Origin: Limnohabitans sp. Bal53
Lineage (GTDB): Bacteria > Pseudomonadota > Gammaproteobacteria > Burkholderiales > Burkholderiaceae_C
Reading direction: 5' to 3'
DNA: 64,000 nucleotides
Assembly (NCBI RefSeq): GCF_003063355.1
Contig: NZ_NESH01000005.1
Location: 186,001 to 250,000, forward strand
Below are positions 17,547 to 25,451 of the stretch, piece after piece. Position 1 is the first letter of the stretch, and every line of letters starts with the position of its first letter. The notes under the pieces were generated by a model. The model was not told the origin of the DNA and ran no database searches. It was given only the letters and a program-made list of their open reading frames with translations. The translations under genes were made by a program, and so were the position numbers.

Positions 17547-19403
17547 ATGAGCCAACTCTGGGACACCTCCGGCATCGTGCCGCAAAAAAATGTCGTCATG
17601 GCGGGCGAGACCATCCCCGCCATTTTCTGGAACGCAGTGGCCGCACGCGGACCCAACGTGTGGATGCGCCAAAAAGATCTGGGCATCTGGCGCAGCTGGA
17701 CCTGGAACGAAACCGCCCAGGCTGTGCGCGAGATCGGCCACGGCCTGATGGCGCTGGGCTTTGAGGCGCGCCACACCGCCTCCATCTTGTCCAACACCAA
17801 CATCGAATGGGTGCTGTGCGACCTGGCTGTGCTCAGTGCGGGCGGCGTGTCCAACGGCATCTACCCGACCGACGCGGCCGAGCAGGTGCATTACCTGTGC
17901 GAAGACTCGGGCACCCGCGTGCTGTTTGTCGAAGACGACGAGCAGCTCGACAAGGCCCTGGCCGTGCGCGAGACTTTGCCCTTGTTGCAAAAAATCGTGG
18001 TGTTCGACATGGACGGTTTGCGTGACTTCCATGACCCGATGGTGATCAGCTTGAAGCAGCTGCAAGCCTTGGGCCGCGAACATGCCCAGCAACACCCCGA
18101 CATGCTCACGCAGCGCAGCGCTGCCTGCAAACCGGAAGACTTGGCCATTTTGGTCTACACCTCAGGCACCACCGGTAAACCCAAAGGAGGCATGCACAGC
18201 CACCACGGCTTGGTGTACACCGTGCGCGGCTACAACACCTTGATTGCCCGCGACGAGCGCGACGAGTGCATGTGCTTTTTGCCGCTGTGCCACATCGCTG
18301 AGCGCATGGGGGGCGAGTATTTTTCGATGTACACCGGGGCCAAACTCAACTTTGTTGAAAACCCCGAAACGGTGCCCGAAAACGTGCGTGAAATCGCGCC
18401 CACCGTGTTCACCGCCGTGCCCCGTGTGTGGGAAAAGTTTTACTCGGGTGTGATGATTGCGCTCAAGGAAGCGGGCGGCGTGCAGCAAGCGGTGTACGGC
18501 TGGTCGATTGGCGTGGGCCAGCAAGTGGCCGATTTGGTGCTGGCACAAAAGCCGGTGCCCGCCGGTCTCAAGCTGCGCTTTCATGTGGCGCGTTTGTTGG
18601 CACTCAACAACGTGCGCAAGATGATCGGTATCCACCGTGCGCGCTTTTTGGTGACGGGTGCAGCCCCCATCTCCCCCGATTTGGTGCGCTGGTATTTGGC
18701 GCTGGGCTTGCCCATGCTCGAGGTCTGGGGCATGACCGAGACCTGCGGTGCGGCCACGGGCGTGCCCGCTGACCGCATCAAGCCCGGCTCGATTGGCCCC
18801 GCCGCCGAGTACAACGAAATGCGTCTGGATCCGGTGACCAGCGAGATTTTGGTGCGTGGCCCCAACGTGTTCATGGGGTACCTGAACTTGCCCGAAAAAA
18901 CCGCTGAGACCATCGACGCCGACGGCTGGCTGCACACGGGCGACGTGGGTGTGGTGGACGAGGAAGGGTTTTTCCGCATCACCGATCGCATGAAAGACAT
19001 CATCATCACAGCCGGTGGCAAGAACATCACCCCGAGCGAGCTGGAAAACGAACTCAAATTCTCGCCCTATGTCACCGATGCGGTGGTGATTGGCGACAAG
19101 CGGCCCTATCTGACTGTGATCATCATGATCGACCAGGAAAACGTGGAGAAATACGCCCAGGACAACGACGTGCCCTTCTCCAATTACGCCAGCCTCACGC
19201 ACAGCGCCGAGGTGCAAGGTTTGATCCAGGCCGAAGTGGACCGCGTCAACAAGAAGTTTGCCCGCGTCGAGCAAATCAAAAAATTCTGGTTGCTCGACAC
19301 GCAGCTGAGCGCCGAAGATGAAGAACTGACCCCGACCATGAAGCTCAAGCGCAAACTGGTCGAGAAGAAATATACGCCCCAGATCGAGGCGATGTACCGC
19401 TGA
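17547..19403 (+). CDS. AMP-dependent acyl-CoA synthetase (long-chain type)
   Basis: A 618-aa adenylate-forming ligase that activates a carboxylic acid to its CoA thioester. The AMP-binding P-loop reads YTSGTTGKPKGGMHSHHG. The later motifs are EVWGMTETCGA, GWLHTGDVG and DRMKDIIITAGGKNITPSELE, the last carrying the acyl-CoA synthetase lysine and hinge. Its size and the FLPLCHIAER segment match the FadD15/ACSL long-chain branch. It lies inside the Liv-type transporter operon, a common arrangement in Burkholderiales, which suggests uptake and activation of one substrate. The acid is unknown; terpenoid or branched acids would fit the neighbourhood. Confidence 0.87.
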   Translation: MSQLWDTSGIVPQKNVVMAGETIPAIFWNAVAARGPNVWMRQKDLGIWRSWTWNETAQAVREIGHGLMALGFEARHTASILSNTNIEWVLCDLAVLSAGGVSNGIYPTDAAEQVHYLCEDSGTRVLFVEDDEQLDKALAVRETLPLLQKIVVFDMDGLRDFHDPMVISLKQLQALGREHAQQHPDMLTQRSAACKPEDLAILVYTSGTTGKPKGGMHSHHGLVYTVRGYNTLIARDERDECMCFLPLCHIAERMGGEYFSMYTGAKLNFVENPETVPENVREIAPTVFTAVPRVWEKFYSGVMIALKEAGGVQQAVYGWSIGVGQQVADLVLAQKPVPAGLKLRFHVARLLALNNVRKMIGIHRARFLVTGAAPISPDLVRWYLALGLPMLEVWGMTETCGAATGVPADRIKPGSIGPAAEYNEMRLDPVTSEILVRGPNVFMGYLNLPEKTAETIDADGWLHTGDVGVVDEEGFFRITDRMKDIIITAGGKNITPSELENELKFSPYVTDAVVIGDKRPYLTVIIMIDQENVEKYAQDNDVPFSNYASLTHSAEVQGLIQAEVDRVNKKFARVEQIKKFWLLDTQLSAEDEELTPTMKLKRKLVEKKYTPQIEAMYR

Positions 19404-19440
19404 TTCAACTCACCCTTTTCTACAACAGGAGACCTGCAAC

Positions 19441-20610
19441 ATGAAAATCAAACTCAGCCTCATCGCCGCTGCGATGGCCTTGACCGCTGGCGCGGCCACG
19501 GCCCAGACGCAAGGCGTGTCCAAAACCGAAATCACCCTTGGCTCGATCCAGGATTTGTCGGGCCCCTTGGCGGGCTTTGGCAAACAGGTGCGCTTGGGCA
19601 TGATGCTGCGCGTGGATGAAGCCAACGAGCAAGGCGGCATCAACGGCCGCAAGTTCAAACTGCTGGTCGAAGACTCGGCCTATGACCCACGCCGTGCCGT
19701 TTTGGCCGCGCAGAAGCTGGTCAACCAGGACAAGATTTTTGCCATGATCGGTCACATCGGCACCGCACAAAACATGGCCGCCATGCCGGTGCAGTTCCAG
19801 AAGAACGTGATCAACTTCTTCCCCGTCACGGCCGCACGTGAAATGTACGAGCCCTTCCACAAGCTCAAGTACTCGTTTGCCGCCACCTACTACGACCAGA
19901 TGCGCCTGGGTGTGCCGATCTTGGTGAAGGAAAAGAACGCCAAGCAAATTTGCGCCATGCACCAGGACGATGAATTCGGTCTGGAAGTGTTTCGTGGTGC
20001 CTCAGCCGGCCTGCAGACCATGGGCATGAAATTCGCCGAAGTCACGACCTACAAACGTGGTGCCACAGACTTTGCCTCTCAGATGCAAAAACTGGCCTCG
20101 GCCAAGTGCGACTTTGTGGTCATGGGCACCATCATTCGTGAAACCATTGGCGGCATTGCCACCGCTCGCCGCTTGGGCTTTAACCCCACTTTCCTAGGTT
20201 CAAGCGCGTCTTACACCGACTTGATCCACAAGTTGGGCGGTCCTGCCATGAATGGTTTTTACGCCACCATGTCCACCCAGCACCCCTACTTGGACGAGTC
20301 GGCTCAGCCTATTCGTTTCTGGGCCAACAAGTACAAGACCAAGTTCAACGAAGACCCGACCGTGTTCTCGGTTTATGGTTACAACGCCATCGATTCTTTC
20401 CTGCGTGCGGTTGAGAAATCAGGTGCCAACGTGACCACCGAGAGCATCATCAAGGCCATGGACACCATGGTGATCCCACCCGATATTTTCGGTACGGGCG
20501 AGATGACCTTCACTGCCACCAAGCGCTTGGGCAGCAATGCTTCGCGCATGTCACAAATCACCGACGGCCGCTGGAAAGTGACCTCGGGTTACTTCAGCGA
20601 CAAGAAGTAA
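19441..20610 (+). CDS. ABC transporter substrate-binding protein (LivK type)
   Basis: A 389-aa periplasmic type-1 binding protein. A clean signal peptide ends GAATAQ at residue 22, and the mature part begins with ITLGSIQDLSGPLAGFGKQVR. VEDSAYDPRRAVLAAQKLV follows, the usual ligand-domain start. It is the last gene of the Liv-type operon, 37 nt after the ligase, with an AGGAG ribosome site. A terminator follows at 20628-20674. The ligand cannot be read from sequence. Confidence 0.87.
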   Translation: MKIKLSLIAAAMALTAGAATAQTQGVSKTEITLGSIQDLSGPLAGFGKQVRLGMMLRVDEANEQGGINGRKFKLLVEDSAYDPRRAVLAAQKLVNQDKIFAMIGHIGTAQNMAAMPVQFQKNVINFFPVTAAREMYEPFHKLKYSFAATYYDQMRLGVPILVKEKNAKQICAMHQDDEFGLEVFRGASAGLQTMGMKFAEVTTYKRGATDFASQMQKLASAKCDFVVMGTIIRETIGGIATARRLGFNPTFLGSSASYTDLIHKLGGPAMNGFYATMSTQHPYLDESAQPIRFWANKYKTKFNEDPTVFSVYGYNAIDSFLRAVEKSGANVTTESIIKAMDTMVIPPDIFGTGEMTFTATKRLGSNASRMSQITDGRWKVTSGYFSDKK

Positions 20611-20627
20611 ACACAGCAGCAATTGCT

Positions 20628-20674
20628 GCATGAAAGCCGCCAGCGCCTGCAAGGGCCTGGCGGTTTTTTCATGC
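20628..20674 (+). terminator. Rho-independent terminator of the Liv-type operon
   Basis: The stem CCGCCAG/CTGGCGG is extended outward by GCATGAAAG on the left and TTTTTTCATGC on the right, with a T6 run. It lies 18 nt after the binding protein stop. Between stop and stem is also a small CAGCAATTGCTG palindrome. Confidence 0.8.
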
Positions 20675-20856
20675 GAAAAGGCATTTTGAAGCAGAAATTT
20701 TCAGCCAAACACTCCATTTTTTACGAAGCAAATTGACCTATCGATCAGAAAAAAATTGCGCCTTCTGCCCTAGACTTCAAACACTCATCGGGCTTGTTGT
20801 TCAGGCGGCATGTCGACCCGGTGCTTTGAATTTTTTGCTGGATTGGAAAGGTCTTT

Positions 20857-21804
20857 ATGGAAACCGTCGCCCCCCTTTGGTTGTGGGCCACTTTTGTGGC
20901 CATCGTGCTGGTGTCGCTGTTCGTCGATTTTGTGGTGCTCAAAAAGCAGGGCGCACATGACATCGGCGTTAAAGAGGCGCTCAACTGGTCGCTGATCTGG
21001 ATTGCCTTGAGCTTTTTGTTCAACGGTTTGTTTTGGTTCGCCATCCGCGACACCACGGGCTCGGTGGAGATCGCCAACACCAAATCGCTGGAGTTTCTGA
21101 CCGGTTACCTGATCGAAAAATCATTGGCGGTGGACAACATCTTTGTCTTCCTGATGATCTTCACCTACTTTGCTGTCCCCTCGCACTTCCAAAAGCGCGT
21201 GTTGATGATCGGCATCATCGGGGCCATCGTGCTGCGCACCATCATGATTTTGGTGGGTGGTTGGTTGCTGTCGGAGTTCCACTGGATCTTGTACGTATTT
21301 GGTGCTTTCTTGATCCTCACGGGTGTGAAGATGTGGTGGGCTGCTGGCCAGGAGCCCGATCTGGAAGACAACCCCGCGCTCAAGTTGCTGCGCAAGATCT
21401 TGCCCGTCAGCAAAAACTACGACGGTGAAAAATTCTGGACCGTGGAAAACGGCAAGAAGATCGCCACGCCACTGTTCATGGTGATCTGCCTGATCGCCTT
21501 GACCGATGTGATCTTTGCGGTGGATTCGATTCCGGCGATTTTTGCGATCACGTCGGACCCCTTCATTGTGCTGACCAGCAACGTGTTCGCGATCCTGGGT
21601 TTGCGTGCCATGTATTTCTTGCTGGCGGCGGTGGCCAACAAGTTCCACTTGCTCAACTACGGCCTGGCCGTGATCTTGGTGTTCATCGGCACCAAGATGT
21701 GCCTGATCGATATCTTCAAGATTCCGGTAGGCCTCTCGCTGGGTGTGGTGGTCGGTATCTTGGCCGCGACCATGTTGTTGAGTGTGCGCTCAGCCAAAGC
21801 CTGA
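20857..21804 (+). CDS. TerC family integral membrane protein
   Basis: A 315-aa membrane protein of the TerC/Alx family, now linked to metal (often manganese) export. It has about nine hydrophobic segments and the family motifs VDFVVLKK, GYLIEKSLAVDNIFVFLMIF and LTDVIFAVDSIPAIFAIT, whose acidic residues lie within membrane spans. It stands alone, with a 180-bp leader after the upstream terminator. I looked for a yybP-ykoY manganese riboswitch in the leader and could not recognise one. A terminator follows the gene. Confidence 0.87.
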   Translation: METVAPLWLWATFVAIVLVSLFVDFVVLKKQGAHDIGVKEALNWSLIWIALSFLFNGLFWFAIRDTTGSVEIANTKSLEFLTGYLIEKSLAVDNIFVFLMIFTYFAVPSHFQKRVLMIGIIGAIVLRTIMILVGGWLLSEFHWILYVFGAFLILTGVKMWWAAGQEPDLEDNPALKLLRKILPVSKNYDGEKFWTVENGKKIATPLFMVICLIALTDVIFAVDSIPAIFAITSDPFIVLTSNVFAILGLRAMYFLLAAVANKFHLLNYGLAVILVFIGTKMCLIDIFKIPVGLSLGVVVGILAATMLLSVRSAKA

Positions 21805-21822
21805 CGCGCGGCGCTCTTGAAG

Positions 21823-21855
21823 AAGCCCCCAGGGTCACAAGCCTTGGGGGCTTTT
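21823..21855 (+). terminator. Rho-independent terminator after terC
   Basis: AAGCCCCCAGG, a loop of about 8 nt, then CCTTGGGGGCTTTT. The strong GC stem is followed by a short T-run. It also separates terC from the convergent LysR gene. Confidence 0.75.
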
Positions 21856-21900
21856 GACTTCTCAAACTGCACAGCTTGCTGGCCTCCGTATGGCCGTGTC

Positions 21901-22794
21901 TTAAAGGGCCGTGACACTGGCCTGCAAGAGCCGCTGCACCAGGGGGTGTTGAACTTTCTTTTCGGTGCCAATCGCGAAAAAGTTTTCCTTCACGCCATCA
22001 CAAGGCCCCAGGCGCTGCACGTCGTAGTGCGCCAGCAGCTCGTCGTGGACCCACTCGGCGGCAGGGAAGACACCCATCCCGCTCTCGCCAAAGGTCTTGA
22101 GCAAAGCGCTGTCCTCGAACTCGCCCACGATACGTGGACGAATGCCTTGCTGTTCAAACCAGTGGTCCAGTCGGGCGCGCACGGCGGTGTGGCCCGTGGG
22201 CAGCAGCACTGGCACATCGGCCAGGCTGGCCGGGAACTTCTTTTTGGCGGCCTTGACCAACGCCGCTGTGCCGTACCAGGACACGGGAGACGAGCCCAGC
22301 GCGTGGTTGTAGAGCTTGATGTTGGCGTTGCCCGGCGCCGGGCGGTCTGAGAGCACCACATCCAGGCGGTGCAGGGCCAGGTCACCCAGCAGGTCGTCGA
22401 ATTCGCCCTCGTGGCAGAGCAAGCGCAAATGCGGCTCGCCCATGACGGGTTGCATGAGGCGGCGTACCACCAGTTTGGGCAAGCCGTCCGAAATGCCTGC
22501 GGCCAGCCGCACCGTGGGGGAACTCACCGCATCGCGCACCAGCGCGGGCAGGTTTTCGCCCAACTGAAAAATTTGGTCGGCTTGCTGCATGGCCGCCAGC
22601 CCGGCATCGGTCAGCACCAGGCCGCGCCCTGCGGGCTTGAGCAGGGCATAACCCAGCGACCGTTCCAGCTCACGCACCTGGGCGCTCACGGTTTGCACCG
22701 CCATGTCCAGTTTGTCGGCCGCGCGGGTGATGCCGCCCTCTTTGGCCACGACCCAGAAGTAATACAGGTGCTTGTAGTTGAAGGTGGTGCGCAT
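21901..22794 (-). CDS. LysR-type regulator, NhaR-like
   Basis: A 297-aa LysR-family DNA-binding protein. The N-terminal helix-turn-helix region (NYKHLYYFWVVAKEGGITRAADKLDMAVQTVS) has the Tyr-rich opening typical of NhaR, the sodium-responsive activator of antiporter genes. The effector domain follows from about residue 90. It diverges from an MFS transporter gene across about 225 bp, so control of that transporter is a reasonable inference. No Na+/H+ antiporter gene is in view, so I do not use the name nhaR as a gene symbol. Confidence 0.8.
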   Translation of the reverse strand: MRTTFNYKHLYYFWVVAKEGGITRAADKLDMAVQTVSAQVRELERSLGYALLKPAGRGLVLTDAGLAAMQQADQIFQLGENLPALVRDAVSSPTVRLAAGISDGLPKLVVRRLMQPVMGEPHLRLLCHEGEFDDLLGDLALHRLDVVLSDRPAPGNANIKLYNHALGSSPVSWYGTAALVKAAKKKFPASLADVPVLLPTGHTAVRARLDHWFEQQGIRPRIVGEFEDSALLKTFGESGMGVFPAAEWVHDELLAHYDVQRLGPCDGVKENFFAIGTEKKVQHPLVQRLLQASVTAL

Positions 22795-23020
22795 AGTCAG
22801 AATTTACAAGAATATGTGGCAAAGATTATCTGATTTTTTGGGATGAAGCCCGCGCTAGAAGTCAAGGTGGATCTGAGCTTTGCAGCTGGCGGCCTGGGCA
22901 ATGCCGGTCAGCGAGCCGACGGGTCCTGGCTGGTCAGGGCTGTGAGAAGCCTGTCGCGCAAAGGCCAGCTTATTGGGGTGGGTGTCGATAAAGTGTATTC
23001 AAGCACCACTGAAGTACACC

Positions 23021-24247
23021 ATGAACTTATTGATTGCCCTGCGCCCGGGCTTGCCCATCCTGATCGGCGCTGCGCTGATGTTGTCGGTCAGCATGGGTTT
23101 GCGGCAAAGCCTGGGTGTGTTCATGCCGGCCTTGACCCAGGACATCGGCATTTCGGTGTCCCAGTTCACCTTGGCCATTGCGGTGCAAAACCTGGCTTGG
23201 GGATTTTTGCAGCCCTTTGCGGGGGCTTTGGCGGTGCGCATCGGTTACCGGCCCCTGATGATGACCGGTGCTGTGCTGTACATCCTGGGCATGAGCTTGC
23301 TCTGTCTGGCACAGGGATTGTTAGGCGTGATCTTGGGGGCTGGGGTGGCGATTGGCGCGGCCATGGCCTGCAACGGATCGGCCATTGCCATGGCGGTGGC
23401 TTCGCGGCCGGTGTCGCCGGCCTTGCGCAGCACAGTGCTGGGCATCGTGTCCGCCGCGGGCTCTTTGGGTGCCTTGATGGCGGCGCCCATTGGCCAGCTG
23501 CTGTCACAGGCGCACGGGTGGCGCGTGGGTGTGGGCGGTTTTGTCATCATGGCCCTGATCATCTTGCCCGCCGCTTGGTATGCCGGGCGGGTAGACGCCT
23601 TGCCGGTGCCGCCTTCCCCTTTGGGCGAAAAAGACAATGCCCCGGACATGGCCCGATTGGCCTTGAAGCACCCCCCCTTTGCGGTGATGACACTGGCCTA
23701 CTTTGTGTGCGGCATGCAGCTGGTTTTTTTGACCACGCATCTGCCGTCTTACCTCGATTTGTGCGGCATGGACCCCATGCTCAGTGCCCAAGCACTGGGC
23801 ATGATTGGTGGCTTCAACGTCCTGGGCAGCTTGTTTTTCGGATGGGCGGGTGGGCGTTGCAACAAGCTGCTGTTGTTGGGGGGCATTTATGTGCTGCGCT
23901 CATTCGGGCTGGCCTGGTATTTTCTGTCGGTGCCAACGCCCGAGAACACCTTGGTGTTCGCCGCCATCATGGGCTTTTTGTGGCTGGGCGTGGCACCCTT
24001 GGTGACGGGCTACATCGGCGAAACCTTTGGTCTGCGCTGGCAAGCCATGCTGGGCGGCATCGCCTTCATGAGCCACCAGTTGGGCAGTTTCTTGGGGGCT
24101 TTGGGCGGTGGGCTGGTGTTCGATGCCATGGGCTCGTACAACCGGGCCGTGCAGGTGGGGGTGCTGGTGGGGCTATTGGCGGGCATGGTGCAAATGGCCT
24201 TTGCGCTGCGCGCCGAGTTGCCGCCAGGTCAGCCCAGACCTGCCTGA
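23021..24247 (+). CDS. MFS transporter
   Basis: A 408-aa major facilitator with 12 predicted membrane spans. It begins LRPGLPILIGAALMLSVSMGLRQSLGVF and has GYRPLMMTGA where the loop 2-3 motif is expected. YVFGMQLVF-like (YFVCGMQLVFLTTHLPSYL) in span 7 matches the monocarboxylate/oxalate-formate type branch. ATG 23021 is used; the frame upstream lacks membrane character. It diverges from the NhaR-like regulator. The substrate is unknown; an organic acid is the best guess. Confidence 0.8.
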   Translation: MNLLIALRPGLPILIGAALMLSVSMGLRQSLGVFMPALTQDIGISVSQFTLAIAVQNLAWGFLQPFAGALAVRIGYRPLMMTGAVLYILGMSLLCLAQGLLGVILGAGVAIGAAMACNGSAIAMAVASRPVSPALRSTVLGIVSAAGSLGALMAAPIGQLLSQAHGWRVGVGGFVIMALIILPAAWYAGRVDALPVPPSPLGEKDNAPDMARLALKHPPFAVMTLAYFVCGMQLVFLTTHLPSYLDLCGMDPMLSAQALGMIGGFNVLGSLFFGWAGGRCNKLLLLGGIYVLRSFGLAWYFLSVPTPENTLVFAAIMGFLWLGVAPLVTGYIGETFGLRWQAMLGGIAFMSHQLGSFLGALGGGLVFDAMGSYNRAVQVGVLVGLLAGMVQMAFALRAELPPGQPRPA

Positions 24248-24281
24248 CACGCTTGCCCATGGAGTCTGCCCGGATCTGGTT

Positions 24282-25451
24282 TTAAATCCCCAGCTGCTTG
24301 GCCGCCAACTCTTTCATGATCTCTTCGGCCCCGCCGCCGATCATCATCACCTTGACTTCGCGGTAAACCCGCTCGCTCACCGTGCCGCGCATGTAGCCCA
24401 TGCCGCCCAGCATTTGCACCGCGGCATCGGCGCAAAACTGCATGGTTTGGGTGGCGTGGTTTTTGAGCAGGCAGACTTGTGTCACCCACTCGGCACCGGT
24501 CTGTCCTGCATCGGCTTGTTGCGTCACGGCATCGACCCAGGCTTGGGTCGATGAGATGCGCATTTGCATGTCCATCAGTTTGTGGCGAATCACCTGCCGC
24601 TCGATCAAAGCTGCGCCAAAGGTCTGGCGCTGGCGTGCCCAGTCCAGGGCTTCGTCAAAACAAGCCTGCGCAAAACCCAGCGCCATGGCCGACATGGCCA
24701 GGCGCTCGCCATTGAAGTTGCCCATGATCATCTTGAAACCCGCGCCTTCGTCACCCAGGCGGTAACGCTGCGGCACGCGCACGCCGTTAAAGTGCAGCTG
24801 CGCCGTGTCGGAGCTGTGCCAGCCCATCTTGTGCAGGCGCGTGCGCGAAATGCCGGGCGTGTCACCCGGCACCACGACCATGGAGATGCCGCTGGCGCCT
24901 TTGCTGGACGGGTTGGTGCGCACGGCCAGCGTGATCCAGTCGGCACGCAGGCCCGAGGTGATGAAGACTTTTTCACCGTCGATCACGTAGTCCGTGCCGT
25001 CGGCACGCGCTGTGGTGCGCAGGTCGGCCACGTCTGAGCCGCCACCGGGCTCGGTGATGGCCAGGGCCGCAATGCGTTCGCCGCGCAGCACCAGGGGCAC
25101 CACTTCGGTCTGCAGCTCGGCACTGCCATGGGCCATGACTGGGGGCAGGCCGATGTTGAGCGAGAACAGGCTGGCCATCACGCCGCCGCTGCCGCCGTAA
25201 CGCGCCAGCGTTTGTGAAAGCAGGTTGCGCGCACGCCAGGGCGCGGGTGTGCCGCCCAGGTGTTCCGGGTAGCCCAGGCCCAGCAGGCCCAGCTCGGCGG
25301 CCTGGGTGTAAAGCGATCGGTCAAATTGACCGGCTTCTTCCCACGCGGGCACATGCGGGGCGATGGCTTGTTTGGCAAATCGCTCAACCGTGGTCTGCAG
25401 GCTTAGCAGATCTTCGTTGGTGAAATCGGTTGTGAATCCAGCGGTGCTCAT
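24282..25451 (-). CDS. Acyl-CoA dehydrogenase
   Basis: A 389-aa flavoprotein that forms a 2,3-enoyl-CoA. The FAD and substrate segments AITEPGGGSDVADLRT and KVFITSGLRADW are visible, as is MLGGMGYMRGTVSERVYREV near the C-terminus. GGGAEEIMKELAAKQLGI carries the region where short-chain and isovaleryl-type enzymes have their active-site loop. It is the last gene of the minus-strand operon and overlaps the biotin carboxylase gene by ATGA, which fixes the start at 25451. The substrate within the presumed terpenoid pathway is uncertain. Confidence 0.85.
   Translation of the reverse strand: MSTAGFTTDFTNEDLLSLQTTVERFAKQAIAPHVPAWEEAGQFDRSLYTQAAELGLLGLGYPEHLGGTPAPWRARNLLSQTLARYGGSGGVMASLFSLNIGLPPVMAHGSAELQTEVVPLVLRGERIAALAITEPGGGSDVADLRTTARADGTDYVIDGEKVFITSGLRADWITLAVRTNPSSKGASGISMVVVPGDTPGISRTRLHKMGWHSSDTAQLHFNGVRVPQRYRLGDEGAGFKMIMGNFNGERLAMSAMALGFAQACFDEALDWARQRQTFGAALIERQVIRHKLMDMQMRISSTQAWVDAVTQQADAGQTGAEWVTQVCLLKNHATQTMQFCADAAVQMLGGMGYMRGTVSERVYREVKVMMIGGGAEEIMKELAAKQLGI

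Noticed and set aside
16704-18095. 463-codon minus-strand frame under livF and the acyl-CoA ligase
   Set aside because: Antisense shadow with His/Gln/Ala-rich composition; both plus-strand genes have complete catalytic motifs.
20675-20856. Possible yybP-ykoY manganese riboswitch before terC
   Set aside because: I could not find the conserved loop sequences or a nested terminator; the family association alone is not enough.
22843-24285. 480-codon plus-strand frame over the MFS gene
   Set aside because: It is a +1 frame shadow; the MFS frame has 12 clean membrane spans.
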